Below, in pieces: positions 9,985 through 21,721 of a stretch of DNA of 40,083 nt; the first letter of the stretch is position 1, and every line of letters starts with the position of its first letter. Below the pieces are notes generated by a model. The model ran no database searches and was not told where the DNA came from. It was given only the letters and a program-made list of their open reading frames with translations. Source of the stretch: Podaxis mareebaensis (lineage: Eukaryota > Basidiomycota > Agaricomycetes > Agaricales > Agaricaceae); contig JAEUWP010000606.1 in the NCBI GenBank assembly GCA_018524725.1, positions 1 to 40,083 of the forward strand. The letters run 5' to 3'. The position numbers were made by a program, and so were the translations under genes.

Positions 9985-11175
9985 TAAAGCGGCGCACCGA
10001 CGATCGACCAACCTCTCTGTCTCTTCCTGGTCTATCTGGAATTGTTCCATCCCATGGGCGGATCGTCCAATAGCAGTCGGAGACTGAGCCAATGAAGACG
10101 AGGTGGAAGAAGAAAGCCAACAAACATCAGTCTTCCAACACTGTAGTTTGTCCTGGCGGTGCCATTATACGCGACTGGTGACATGGGTCAGCTCTATGTA
10201 TTCCAGTCAGGATTAAAAGTTTGGGTTAGCGAAAACGTGCTCAAGTGCAGACCTGGCTCTAGGCGCGCATTTGTGCGCGGATGACAGAAAGAAGAATGTT
10301 AATGAGAACATAAGACCGTCATGGTGGGCCCAGCCGAGATGGAATGCGTTGCTTGCCTTGCCTCGACCTTACGTCCTCCTAACTCAAGTACATGACCCAG
10401 TATTCCCACTTCTCTAATTTGCTCTTTGCTCAGGCAACGTTCTTGATATCTCCCACAAGGTAACCACAGTGCACAGCAGGAGCAGGATAAATTAGGCCAC
10501 ACGTTCTATTTCTAAGGGTAACATGGTGTATAGCTGCTACGGTCGCCTGACGGTGTAGTTTTTCCGGGGTCTGAGAGAAACCAAGGGCGTTCTAGTGATG
10601 GTGCACAGGGTAGCCAATAAGTTGCCTACGACCAAGAATTTCTCCAATCTATTGACTAGTGAGAAAACAAGTTCTGTCATATAAAAAGGAACATGGCGCA
10701 CCTTGAAGATACCGTATGCCTGGAGACCGTAAATGCCAACCTGCGCGACTTGACCACTCTGAACAAGACCGCGCCAGTACGCGGGCTGGGTCGCGTTAGA
10801 CCATAGCTGACGATAAGCCTCGGCGAATTGAGAGAGAGAAGGGGGTTGGAGAGCCTCGCCGACGTAAATACGTTTCGCAACTTCACGGGCAACGCTAAAG
10901 TTGTATACTAGTGGCTCTTTGTAGCCTGCGAACGGTCAGCAGCAGCACGAGATCAATGAAGTGAGGACGCACCGCCAAGGAGATTACCAATTTTCTGACC
11001 AGCCGGGCCGAGGAACTGGACAACACTCTCCCAAGCCTTGCCAGCGGCCTTCTGGGCACTCGCAAGCGTGTCCTGGGCCTTTTTCTCAGTCGAAGTCGAG
11101 TTAAAGCGCACAGAAGTAGGTTTTCTGAGCGCGGAGCGAGTAACAGAGTGTCTGAGACTGGCAGAGGAAACAAGG
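9985..11175. repeat. segmental duplication, right copy
   Basis: This is the partner of 6465-7655 and contains the intact ATP20 gene plus about 600 bp of its 3' flank. Both flank copies also share a short minus-strand stretch ending in related MEQFQ(I/M)DQ peptides (about 10050 and 6530). That may be the remains of a neighbouring gene, interrupted differently in each copy. Confidence 0.9.
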
Positions 11176-11186
11176 GCGACGTTCAT
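10592..11186 (-). CDS. ATP20: mitochondrial ATP synthase subunit g
   Basis: Subunit g of the membrane Fo part of mitochondrial F1Fo-ATP synthase, needed for enzyme dimers and crista shape. Exons are 10973-11186, 10702-10925 and 10592-10648; they sum to 495 nt (164 aa) with GT-AG introns of 47 and 53 bp. The N-terminus (MNVALVSSASLRHSVTRSA, basic, ending near RFNST) looks like a mitochondrial presequence. It is followed by the family's STSTEKKAQDTL, LGPAGQKIGN, VYNFSVAREVAKRIYVGEAL and the C-terminal GLQAYGIFKIGEILGRR segment, which carries the Gly-rich GxxxG-like membrane helix. The ATG at 11186 has a good context (ccaccATGa). A longer in-frame start at 11279 is less likely. A broken duplicate lies 3.5 kb to the left. 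Confidence 0.95.
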
Positions 11187-11341
11187 GGTGATGAGGGGAG
11201 GGTGTTTGGAGACGCGGATGGCAGCGAGCAAGACCGCAAACAGTTCAAATTCCGCTCTCGGAGAAATGCGGACCCGCAACTTATCTTATCTTATCTACTT
11301 TCCCTCGAAAATAAGTCATCTATTATTGGTCAATGTACATC

Positions 11342-11766
11342 TCATCCACGGTTCTCATTGACAGGACTGCAGTCAAGCGCAACACGGTCTGTTCTTCAAC
11401 GATTAGCATATTCGCAAATTCTATTCTCATGCCACGAACTTTTCACGTTGCCACTGCAGCACACAGGGGAAGCGACACTGCACAGCCATGAGCATGAGTC
11501 AACCCCGTTTCGAGTACACGAACTCACCAGTTGCTGCCTTCTTGCGCACCCACCTCGCTACAGTTGCTGCCCACAAGCATTGGACTCTCCGGAACAGGGA
11601 GTCCCATGGTCTGCAGGATCTGGGCTGCCCGAGGGTCGGCTGTGTTTGTCACTTCCTGACAGCAATGAGTGACTCCATCAACGTTGCAGTTGCTCCTCGC
11701 ATTGAGCCTCGGCATCCCTTTTACTAAGGCCACGGAGAAGGACGCTATTGCAAGCAAACGGCGCAT
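11342..11766 (-). CDS. class I hydrophobin
   Basis: A small secreted amphipathic protein that would coat hyphae or fruit-body surfaces. Exons 11528-11766, 11440-11477 and 11342-11388 sum to 324 nt (107 aa). All eight hydrophobin cysteines are present: Cys-x7-CysCys, a 32-residue loop, Cys, 10 residues, Cys-x5-CysCys, 11 residues, Cys. The second CysCys and the last Cys appear only after splicing. The N-terminus (MRRLLAIASFSVALVKG) acts as a rather weak signal peptide. Intron 2 has a less common GTTCGT donor. A TATA-like box lies 62 bp upstream (11828-11834). The gene is convergent with nothing; it runs head-to-tail towards ATP20, ending about 150 bp from the ATP20 start. Class I is inferred from the spacing. 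Confidence 0.92.
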
Positions 11767-11827
11767 GAAACAGGTGCTAACACAGATACAAAACGCAGCG
11801 GAAAGTAGAATGGATCATACCGCCCTC

Positions 11828-11834
11828 ATTTATA
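11828..11834 (-). promoter_or_regulatory. TATA box of hydrophobin gene
   Basis: TATAAAT on the minus strand, 62 bp before the hydrophobin ATG. Confidence 0.6.
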
Positions 11835-12908
11835 CCTTCTTCCGCTTCATTCATGCCGTTAGTCGTTGCCTTCTACCGCACTAGATCCCGACCGGCTTAA
11901 TGTAGATACATTAAGATACACCTCGGATCTGCGACACTACCTGTCTCAAGAAGATTAGTTTGAGCAATACAACTCCAAAACGCCACGCCACCCCTTTCCC
12001 TCTTTCGGGATCAATCAGACCTCAAAACGCCTCGAGCACCACTGACTCGTCTCGTTGAGGACATTTCTTAATTGCTAGAAGCGAGACCTCGTTGTTCTTG
12101 AACCCACTACAGGAAACGCAACTCCGCAGATCTCTTTCTTCTTATGTGATGGTCGCGGCGTTTGAACGGTTTTTTTTTGGTACCAGTACATCTTCAGCCC
12201 CGCTGTGCTGCCCTTGAGCCTAGTATTTCGCACCCGCACAACGACTTAGACAGGCTATCGGGCTTCAAACTATACCCCTATCTTGGAAACCCAGCCCTGA
12301 GGCCTGATCAACGGAACCTGGTGTGTCACACTCGCCTTGACGTCGCTTCCTGTGCGGTTGTGTCACACGCACTGCTCTGCATCCCAACATTAGCACAACT
12401 GCGCACGGACTTGTTGTCTACCAAAAAGAGGGAAAGCGTGGGTTGCATGAGCTGGGAAATACTCCGGGAGATACGTGACATGTGGATTCTAAAGCCGAGG
12501 AGACGCTGGGACACCAATAATACCTCGGCGGATATTTCTGGGCATAAACCTGTTGCTTCCTGTTTGGCAGTCTCGGACTCGCCACCCGCTAGGCATGGGT
12601 GTGGCCACCATTATCCCTCTAGCTCATCGACATGAAGCCCAACATACACTCCTACCTCATACTCAACACCCTACGTCCTCCAACTAGATTCATCTCCGGG
12701 CCCCCCTCGTTCTTCTTCCACCGGGGAGACGATATCCATGTATCATTTGATATCAATGGGATAGAATTAGAAACTCGCACGCAAGGCTTCTCAGAAGTGT
12801 ACGTTTCTTGTCTGACACAATGTTTCCAGTACATGATAAATCTAGCCACCTCACTCGTTTCCCTCTTGGGCTCCTTCCTCTTCACTCGCCACTCCGACTT
12901 TCTCATAC
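11835..12908. other. divergent intergenic region, no gene seen
   Basis: This separates the hydrophobin (-) and MFS transporter (+). ORFs at 12162-12635 and 12632-12964 (+) have no recognisable features, and the second overlaps the transporter start in another frame. I treat them as chance ORFs. The region includes an 8-T run near 12172. Confidence 0.5.
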
Positions 12909-15022
12909 ATGCTAGGGTCACAGAATCACACATTCGACGCGGAGAAGGGCGTGCAAAAACATGAAGGAGTATCGCAAAGTGTTGAAAACGTGATAGTGGT
13001 CCAGGAGACACGACCCGTCAACCACAACTTGCCAACCGTAGAGGGAGGATTAGATGGATGGATGACTGTGGCTGGATCGTAAGTATCGAGTTCATTCTTC
13101 GATTATATGCCAACATTCTCGCTACAGTTGGTTGATCCTGTTCAGCACACTCGGGTACGTCCCCGTATCCCTCTCCACGATCAACTCACTCTCATTCCTC
13201 ATCCAGCTACATTTATTCATTTGGCGTGTATGAAGGTTTGTCCGTCCTCGTGTCGCAGTTGCCTCAATCTCATTCAAAAAGATTATTACACGCGCGTTTT
13301 TCTTAGCGGCCACAGTCCAAGTAGCATCGCGTATGACTCAACTTCTCTCGATGTCTTACGGGAATTTGATCAATCGTCTCCTATAGGTGGATGGGCAGCT
13401 TTCAACTCGCTCTACCCTTCGCCATGGGACCACTCGCAGGACGGGTCTTTGACGCAGGGTACGCTCGACTGTTGGTGGCAAGTGGTTCGCTACTGTTTGT
13501 CTTTTCGTGGGTGTTATCTCGTAACCCCTTTGAATTATCTCTAACTCTGTTCCTAGTTTATTTATGCTGTCACTCGCCAAGGAAGGTCAATACTATCAAG
13601 TGCGTCCGCCCAGCTTGGTAGGTTAACTCAGTATGTTCACGCCTCGCAGATTTTCCTAAGCCAGGGCCTTGGTATGGGCCTGGGAACGGGACTGCTTTTC
13701 ACTCCTTCGACCGCCATTGTCAGTGTCCATTTTAAACGAAGGCGAAGCTTGGCGTACGGGACTGCATTGACGGGGATTTCCATAGGAGCGCTCGTCTTTC
13801 CTATCGGTGCGTTCTTGGTCAAATGTCATTTTAATATGGCAATTCTGAAATCTTCTAGCACTCAAGTAATTACAAAGGTCCTATACGTTTTATGACTTCC
13901 ACTAACTCTCCGACAGTCAACTCATCCCGAATCTGGGCTTTGCTGAAGCTGTCCGAATTACGGGATACATCACCCTCGGATGCCTCGCCGCCGGAAATAG
14001 TTTGATACGACCTCCTCGTGTATCCCAGAACTCTCGTTCCACAGACATCGCTTCCTTTTTCCATGACCCGGTGTACTTGTGTTTCTTATTCCTGTACGTG
14101 ATTACTCATAACCGGCATTGAAACCATACTAAGCGATCCTCTTTACATTAGTGCAACTGTTTCACTGCTTAGCATTTATTTCCCAAGTCAGTGCCTCCAA
14201 TGACGGTCGCAGCATAAATTGACTTTTTGGCAGGTGTCTACCTGCAGCTCTTTGCCGTACAACACGATATTGGTGATACCTTGTCATTTTATTCTGTAAG
14301 TAACACAGATACTGCTGTAACTACACTGACCCACTCTTTTGAAGCTCGCCATTCTGAACGGTGTGGGCATCATTGGTCGAATAGGAGCCACCTGGCTCGC
14401 AGATCGCTACGGTATATGGAACACCCTGATCCCATGTACTCTCGGTACAGCTGCGACAATTTGGGCTATATTTGGAACGTATGTGGTATCCGTTCTTTCG
14501 GTCACTTCCTTTTGATTTGAATCACGCTTCATTATAGACTGAGTCCCGCAAGTCTGGTTGTTGTCAGCTGCCTATATGGGATTTTCTCCGGCGCATGTGA
14601 GTGCCTCTCACAGTTCGTGGACAACACAGACCGCTCAGAAATACGCTTCAGGGCTGGCAGTGGCTGTATCTGGCCTTGTATCCCTTGCTTCATCCCCGAG
14701 CGAGGTCGGGTGAGTTCTTTTCTTGGCATCTACTCTTCGTGATGGTGATAGAGATGGTTTTAAACCTCAGAGCTCGCGTTGGAGTTGCGAATGCCTTTAT
14801 GAGTATTGGCTTACTCGCGTCCGGGCCAGTACAGGGTGCTCTTCTAACTTCCGATTTCCACTGGGCGCGCCCAATTATATTTTCTGGGGTGAGATATTCA
14901 TTGAAATGCATCCGGTCCTCGTTAACAACTATAACCCCAAGACGCTTATGACTATTTCCACCATCATTTCCTTCATGATTCGTACCCTCATTTCTAGGCA
15001 CAAACACTCTCAATGGGTTTAA
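12909..15022 (+). CDS. MFS transporter, monocarboxylate/riboflavin-permease type
   Basis: A plasma-membrane permease of the fungal SLC16-like group (MCH family); the substrate cannot be told. Sixteen exons give 1326 nt (441 aa): 12909-13078, 13128-13154, 13207-13235, 13282-13330, 13387-13506, 13557-13599, 13650-13806, 13859-13865, 13917-14093, 14152-14186, 14234-14295, 14345-14478, 14538-14596, 14652-14709, 14771-14888 and 14942-15022. Family features are a hydrophilic N-terminus, VEGGLDGWMTVAGSW at TM1, YIYSFGVYEDYY, SQGLGMGLGTGLLFTPS, HFKRRRSLAYG in the TM4-5 region, GRIGATWLADRYG, and SSPSEVGARVGVANAF near the end. Exon 8 is only 7 nt. The ATG at 12909 begins the only in-frame leader. It is convergent with the next gene. 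Confidence 0.9.
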
Positions 15023-15427
15023 CCCCAACTCGTTGTGGCCGCTGGCAATCCACAAGGTGAACCCATGAACAGCGTTATTCCACTCTTGCCTTCTATCACA
15101 TGCTTCTCAACTATAAATATTGTCTTGCTCCACTTTTCACGCACTCATGTCCTCACATCGATATCTTCCAAGATCAAATTTTTCTTTCTTCCTGTTTATT
15201 ATGGTGCTTATTTTTTCTAGTTTTCGCAACGTTGGGTGATATCAACTCGTATACGGACTATTTTGGTTATAGCATAGACTCTTTTCCTGAATCATCGGCA
15301 ATAGAATCACATTTCAGTATCTTTGACACTCCACCATCACTTCGCGAAATAGGCGCTCCTAAGATCCGATGTAGATTTGAGGGTATGTACCCTAACACTA
15401 GTTGACTTCTCCGGAACATCCGAACAG
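15023..15427. other. convergent 3' intergenic region
   Basis: This lies between the ends of the transporter (+) and the dehydrogenase (-). It should hold both 3' UTRs. No gene or repeat was seen. Confidence 0.5.
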
Positions 15428-17030
15428 TTAGGCATCGGTTGTGAAGACCGCAGCTCCGATAACAAAAATCTAGAACACAGAGGTGAATAAGCATGTATGG
15501 AAAGTAAATTTTGGTAGTTTACCTCGCCCGTCGTGTCACTGCTCACATAGAGACGATCGTCTTTCCCAAATGCAAGACCAACCGGTCTGATGCACAAATC
15601 AGGGCAGGAGGAGAGGTCAGCAGCTTGGATGAGGAAGCTGTATCCCAACGCGTTCATAGCAGTGACATTATCAAATGGATACTGGATGCTAGCGAAGAGA
15701 CGAGTCCTGTTGATAGGAACTCTTTACCAAAAGCAGTGGACTTACCGAACGACCCCATAGCCAGTGGGAGGAGAACGATTGAAAGAACCATGGAAGGAGA
15801 CAAAGATATCTTCAGCCCAGGCTGCTGGGAGACCTCCTCGGACGCCAGTAGGCCCTGGTTCATATTGCTTGATATCCAATGGAACAGAGTGAGCCTGCAA
15901 AGCAAGTATAGCATCAGGGAAGGATTCACGCGGACTTGAACACCGAAGCTACCTGGAAATTGAAGGCTGGTGGGCGGTTGTTGGTCACGTTCTGGCACCA
16001 TGTATCATCACGTATCTCGTTGGCGTTATCCGGCATTGTTGCAGGAAGATTAAGCGAGAACTGCGCACCACGAGGAAGTTTCGTATACTGGGGAACGTTA
16101 ATGGGATCAGCTTTCGGATTCCACAAAGTGCTACAGTCAGGGAATCCATAAAACGGAGGATGGCTATTGGTTCCGGCGGAAGGGTATACAAGGCTCTCAA
16201 CTTCGTCAGCCGGATTATCATTAGTGAAGGCGGGCGTAAGCCCTGTTACGTTGTCGATTGAAGCGCCGTTTTCGACGATGAGAACAGTTTTGATATTGAC
16301 GGGGCTGAGGGAATCTCCAGATGGGAAGGTGAAGCCAGCGGGGTTACGGATACCATAAGCCACTACTTCGCCTTCACCCCATTGTAGAGGGGCTGGGTGA
16401 GGAACAGTCAGAAGGAAACGACGAATTTGGGAGCGACCAGATGCGGGGTCACGAGCCGTGATATCTATGTTGGTCTTAGGCCCTGAGCCAACGAGAATAG
16501 CAATAGCGGCCCCTGTTCCATCACGTTCGAGCTCGAGGGTGTGTGTCGTCAATTCTGGAAAGAGGGGAGTCAGAGAACTTGAAAAGGCTGGTGGACATTG
16601 CCTCATCACCTCCGTCAGCTGGCAAGCCTGCAATGAGGCACGAAGGTGGGGTCAAAGCCTTCTTGGTGGTAGGATCATATTTATACACCAGAACATCAGA
16701 AGCGGTGCTGACATAGAGTGTGTTGCCGTCAACCTGGATCCCGTGGGTGAACGCATCACTTGAGACAACAATAGACCGGGTCCACCCAGAAAGTGGGGAG
16801 ACCGTGCGTGTGAGAGCTGATATCCCTACACCACGTTCCACCACAAGTAAGTTCTGCTGTGTGTCGAAAGTGATACCACGAGGACTTGTGAGGTTGGAAA
16901 AGATGACTGAAGCGCTGAGCCCTGTGGTAATGTTAACTGGGGTTTTGAATGCCACGGTATCAGGCTGGAAGAGCTGAGCCAAGACGGCCACTGGGAAACA
17001 AAGCAAGAAAAGCGATGTGAGACTCATCAT
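15428..17030 (-). CDS. secreted sorbosone/glucose-dehydrogenase-like protein
   Basis: A member of the soluble quinoprotein-type beta-propeller oxidoreductases found in wood and litter fungi as L-sorbosone dehydrogenase-like proteins. Five exons (16610-17030, 15953-16554, 15746-15894, 15523-15706 and 15428-15469) sum to 1398 nt (465 aa). MMSLTSLFLLCFPVAVLAQ is a clear signal peptide. Family blocks follow: SPRGITFD, LLVVERG, GIQVDGNTLYVS, GPKTNIDITARDP, GEVVAYGIRNPAGF, FHGSFNRSPPTGYGVV and RPVGLAFGKDDRLYVSSD. Intron 3 is only 39 bp. A TATA-like TATAAG lies about 41 bp before the ATG. Use of PQQ or another cofactor, and the sugar oxidised, are inferred only from the family. Confidence 0.88.
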
Positions 17031-17303
17031 TGGTATTTGGGACCATTCACAGACACAGGGCACGGCCATTCTTATAATCCCCGAAGAGTCCTGAATCGTT
17101 CAGAACACAAACCTGTCATCGCTGTCAAGGAGTCGGCGGTTTGAATTGTGACATAAGGACGGTGATTCTTGGAGCTCAAGGCCAGTCAACACATACAAAG
17201 CGTTAGATTGTCAATGTGTATAGGGAACATGTGGTACAGACAACCGTGTAAATGTCGTAGGCACGTGATCCAACACAAACAGGAAAAATAGGGAAAAATA
17301 GGT

Positions 17304-18508
17304 TCAGGCGATGCGTCCAAGGTACTTCTGCATCTCATCTATCCAAGTCTTTTTCATCCAGGCATTTTCGTGCAGAGCGTTTGGAATCATGACACGTCTT
17401 GCGACACCATGCCCACCATTAGTGGCAAGATGAAAGATTTCACGTCCCATCTCTGGCGGCACTATCTCGTCATGTTCACTGAGTAACACCAGCATATCGC
17501 GAGAAACTCTGCCGAGTACAGTGGATTGACCACAATGGCTACGTAGAGCGGCTAGAGAATCCCACTTATCGAATGCCAGTGGAGCAAGATAGTGATAAGG
17601 CAACCATTTCTGAGGGTAAAGAGCGCGAACCATGGCAGGGATAGATGCGAAAGGATTTTCCAAGACAAGGCCGCGAATCCGATCAGTTCCGGGGATAGAG
17701 GGCGAGTCAGTGTGGACTTGCTGGAGTTGAGCAAGGGTACAGATTGCCGCAGCACCCCCAAGGGAATGACCATAAAGAATGATATGAGCCCTTGGAAACC
17801 TCTGAAGAGCATATTGCAGTGTGTCAGCATAATCTTGGACAATGCCGGTTTGGGTAGGCCGTCGGGGGGTCGATTTCCAGTATGAACGGGGCGCCACAGC
17901 CAGAGCGGCGATTTTAGGTCCATGATGGGGTGATATTGACTTGCAAAGATAACTGAAAATGGGGACGCGCTGGACTGGGTTTCCAGCGTTACCTATTGAT
18001 AAAGTTACTCTCAACAAGTGTTGTAATTGGAAAACCACGAGCCTTGGAAATATACCAGAACCACTTGTATGTCTTCTTCCGCGAGGTCAGCTCGATGGAC
18101 AAGCACCCCCGAAAGTTTCGATCTCTCCGACCCTTCCAAGCTGATTTCGCTGCACCGGATGTGGTCGAAGGCCAGCGACAGCGAGCTATCCAGACGCTGT
18201 TGACGAGCACCTAGAGGAGCATACCCTGAGGAGGCGAGAGTGAGCTATGAGTACCACAGGGTGACTAGGAATTACCCATGTAAATGATGCGACGTTGAAA
18301 CAGAACTAACATGAGGCACTATGAATAAGAGACGTCAGTGAGGAGGAAAGCGAGGGCTGTTGTATACCTTGTAGGTCCACAGTGCAATAGGTAAGCCCAC
18401 AACAATAGACGCAAGTACCGGGAGAGAAGGAGGCTGTGGCAATGTGGACACGGCTCTACGTCTAACAACATGGGGAACTGTCTGCCTGAGACCCAAGTGG
18501 CAAAACAT
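17304..18508 (-). CDS. alpha/beta hydrolase, BEM46/ABHD13-like
   Basis: A membrane-anchored serine hydrolase of the BEM46 group, with unknown natural substrate. Exons 18368-18508, 18276-18318, 18043-18225 and 17304-17992 sum to 1056 nt (351 aa). The N-terminus has one membrane helix (VLASIVVGLPIALW). Then come YFQGNAGNP (oxyanion region), APRSYWKSTPRRPTQ, the nucleophile elbow GHSLGG, ENPFASIP, the acid loop SEHDEIVPP and the catalytic His in NALHENAW, so the triad is complete. Intron 3 begins with GC rather than GT (CAAG/GCTCGT ... AATAG). Without that splice the ORF stops, so the site is required for a full protein. The gene lies 273 bp downstream of the dehydrogenase start, in the same direction. 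Confidence 0.87.
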
Positions 18509-18923
18509 ATTTCAAGGAGTGCGTTCAGTACGTAGTGACGCATTCCTTGTCACAGATCCCACGTCACGTCATGCAATGTATGATTCATTGGAATCCTCGA
18601 GAAGGGCTAGCGATCCATCACTTATACTGCAGACACCAAACCGATAGATATTTCCTTGTCACTATGACCAGGTTCAGCGTCCATCCTCTACTTTCATTGT
18701 CGACGACTACGCACACCATTAAATGCTTTCTGGTTGGTCCTTTAGGCCTCTGAGTCATCCCTCACTATTCCCAGTTATCTCCTTGCTAAAACTACAATCA
18801 ACGTGGTTCACGAAAACACGTGGTATGTGCCAGTTTATACATGTGGGTGCATACACCTGCTCAAAGCTTCTCATTCTCGGCTGTCCATCTTTACGGTGGG
18901 TGTTCTCCAGTAGTACATCACAT
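18509..18923. other. intergenic, promoter of hydrolase gene
   Basis: This holds the upstream region of the hydrolase gene and the 3' flank of the MFS gene to its right. No other feature was seen. Confidence 0.5.
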
Positions 18924-21129
18924 CTAAAGGGAAGCCTTTCCACGCGACTCGAACGGGAGGAGCAATGTGATGAATCCTGCCAGTATGAAGATAGCCCCAG
19001 AAATGAAGATCGGAATGAGCGTCGTCAGATCGGCGTACAGGGCAATGATCGGAGCCTGCCAAAGTTGAAATCACCCAATGAGCCTACAATAGTATATACC
19101 ACCTACCATTACGCCGAATATCCTATTTGCGGACGACGTCAAGGCGTTTCCCGTCCCTCTATCCTTCGTAGGGAATAATTCGGGTGTCAGAGCGTACAAT
19201 ACACCATACATGATGTTACTCGTGAAGCTGTAGGCACAGTTCCAGCCAAGGAGAGCATCCGATGTTCTTGCCGTGGTAGATGCCAGGATGAAAGCACCTG
19301 TTAAGACTAAACAAGCACATCAGGACCCGGCGCGTAAGCCACATTGGATGTTTACATGTAAAGATCGCCAGAGTTCCCCGCCTTCCGAGGGCTGGCACTT
19401 CGACAAGATATCCGGCGATTACTGCACCAGGTACTCCAATAACACTCAAAATCAGTTGCTAAGTAAAATGTCAGCAGTGGAGGACGAGTACAGAGATTGA
19501 CTTACATTGCGGTACGTGATATATATTGAGCCATCGCCAAAGTCGGCGCCTCGGGTTGCAAGACTAGATGGGCGATCAGTATTTAGTCTTTGTCGTACAA
19601 GAGAGAGACTCACAAGTACGTAACAAACGAGTTGTATCTACAGGATATTAGAAGTTAGGCGGTATGTCGAACAAGGGGTATACTGGTGCGCACAGAGGGA
19701 ACGCGAGGCCGATCAAAGCTGGGAGGTGGTATTTGTGAGTGCTGGCCAACTGGGGCTGAGGATAGGCTCACCCCATAAAACGACGAGAAGAGTTGTCGAG
19801 GTTGCGATCCTTCTTGTCGCGAACAAAGGTTTGATATGATTTCCGTCGAATTTGGACAAGTGCCGAAGAACAACTTCACCTGCGGGAACGTGCATCACTG
19901 TATTTTCATCAAACTTCTCGTCATTCTCCTTCTCCACCCTTCTAAGGTCTTCAGCAGATAGTGAAGACGTTTTCCCGTTATACTTAGCCACTTGATGAAC
20001 GGTCGCCACTGCTTGCTCATCTCGCCCTTTCCCCATCAAAAATTTGGGACTTTCATACAAGTTGAAGGCGAAGAAACGAATTGCCCAAAGCACAAGCATG
20101 AGACCACCCATCGTGAACAAGAAATATCGCCATCCTCGGTTCGAGTCCCGGGTACAGCTCGGCGGAGTTGTGACTTCGCAGGAATAGTTGCCAATTAACG
20201 GCCAGGCAACCTACGTCTATGAGATGAGTGGAAACAACCACCTGAAACGCGTACGTACGAGACTTCCGAGCAGTTGACCGAACGCCCACCATATGGAAAG
20301 CACTGTTAGGAGGTACTGATGCGATGCCGGAACGAACTCTACTCCGAACATAACTCGCGGGTTTCATAGTTGGCTGTGGTCAGCTCACCTAAAAATATTG
20401 CCGAATCAACAGGTATGTTCCCACCGACACCGATTGACCACACGGCCACCAATGAGATGAGCGCGGTGGACGAACTCGAAGTCCCCGCGACAGTGGCGAA
20501 AACTCCAGTGATGAGTAATGTGATGTTAAAAGAGATTCTGGCCAGACGTGACTTTAGTTTCTTCAGCTGAAGCCGGATCCGGACGTACTTTCTCCCCCAG
20601 ACATCAGACCCTATACCCCAGAAAGCAGCACCTACGAGAAGCCCGATATTCTGACCCAGTTTCAGGAACGGCCCCTCGAAATCAAATTCTTGGATGACGG
20701 GAGGTAAAATTAGACCTGTCACAATCTTGGATTCTAGTGAGTAGACTTGGTCTAACATTACATGCATTACAGCTTACTGGCCAGAGGTTATCCCTAGATG
20801 GTGACAGTAAGAGACGATCATTTGGAATTGAAAGAACGGACATACGCGAGCCATCCGAAACCTGTAACAAAGGCCAGGCCCCTTGTAAAAGGGTTAGAGA
20901 GGATTATGATTGAAGTTAAACACCTATGAGTTCACCATTGATATCGCCCCATCCCCACTTTTTGAATTGCATCATTGAGGATGGACGCTTTAGCGGTGTA
21001 GATGGGGTCCGTCCCTTCATTCCCAAGGACATTCTCGGGGGGAGGGTGACCGGAACTGTCCTCAAGGACGGCCTCGCCGATTGTGGCGACTTGGGAGAGG
21101 GGTGCCTGGTTCGGAAGGACCCCCGTCAT
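18924..21129 (-). CDS. MFS transporter, sugar/general-substrate (SV2-like) type
   Basis: A 12-TM major facilitator of the fungal sugar/organic-solute group. Thirteen exons sum to 1593 nt (530 aa): 20936-21129, 20846-20881, 20778-20793, 20589-20725, 20389-20537, 20259-20338, 19772-20210, 19694-19718, 19614-19637, 19506-19563, 19356-19458, 19107-19306 and 18924-19055. Landmarks are VGMGRYQW, GFGWLADNLWP, GIGSDVWGRK (loop 2-3 motif), GVGGNIPVDSAIFLEF, the long central loop after LYESPKFLMGKGRD, FLATRGADFGDGS, VPALGRRGT, LFPTKDRGTGNAL and a C-terminal ESRGKASL. Exon 3 is 16 nt; all junctions keep frame. The gene is divergent from the small secreted protein. No substrate can be assigned from sequence alone. 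Confidence 0.9.
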
Positions 21130-21721
21130 AATCGCGGAGAAAGGAGGAAGCGAAGTGGCTTGTGAGTCCTGGGCTTATAGGCTGTTTCGAAATGAGCGCT
21201 AAGAAGTAGAGATTGCGCCATGACATGACATGCTTATCAGCGAAGACAAGCCGACTAACGTACAAGACATGACAGGACTGCACCAGGTGATGATAGGAGA
21301 AGTTGAGGATGAGGACTATACTTAGCTGAGAGATATCGATAAACACTTGGGGACGTTGGATCATGGCATTCATACCGCGGCTTGGGCGGAGTGAGACGAT
21401 CCCAAATGGGCGCTAGCAAGCATTCGTGCGAGTATTCAGGTGATTGAGTTGGGTCCCGGCCTTGCGAATGTTCCAGACCGAACTTGAACGTTGTCTGACG
21501 CCGAGTGCCCTCAAATATCTATCTGCTTCGATTCGTTCTATCCCTAAAGAATGCTGTACTTTCCGCACTACTCGTTGTTCCGGTCATGGAGAGCGGGGAG
21601 AAATGTCCGCTGAAACAATACCTTGCGTTTGCATCATGGTGTACTAATTTTACCTACTCTTGCACTATCCTTTATAAGCTTGGGCCTATAACGAATGTTT
21701 CGTCATCCTCCAGTTCTCAGA
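21130..21721. promoter_or_regulatory. divergent promoter region
   Basis: This shared upstream region lies between the MFS gene (-) and the small secreted protein (+). A TATAAGC element sits at 21673-21679, about 45 bp before the plus-strand ATG. No gene was seen. Confidence 0.5.

Noticed and set aside
12162..12635. 157-codon plus-strand ORF
   Set aside because: It has no recognisable family, no signal peptide and no splicing partner; it is probably a chance ORF in an intergenic region.
20136..20155. tRNA-like T-arm sequence 'ggttcgagtcccgg'
   Set aside because: It lies inside exon 7 of the MFS gene, where it encodes part of an extracellular Cys loop on the minus strand. No D-arm, anticodon arm or acceptor stem can be built around it.
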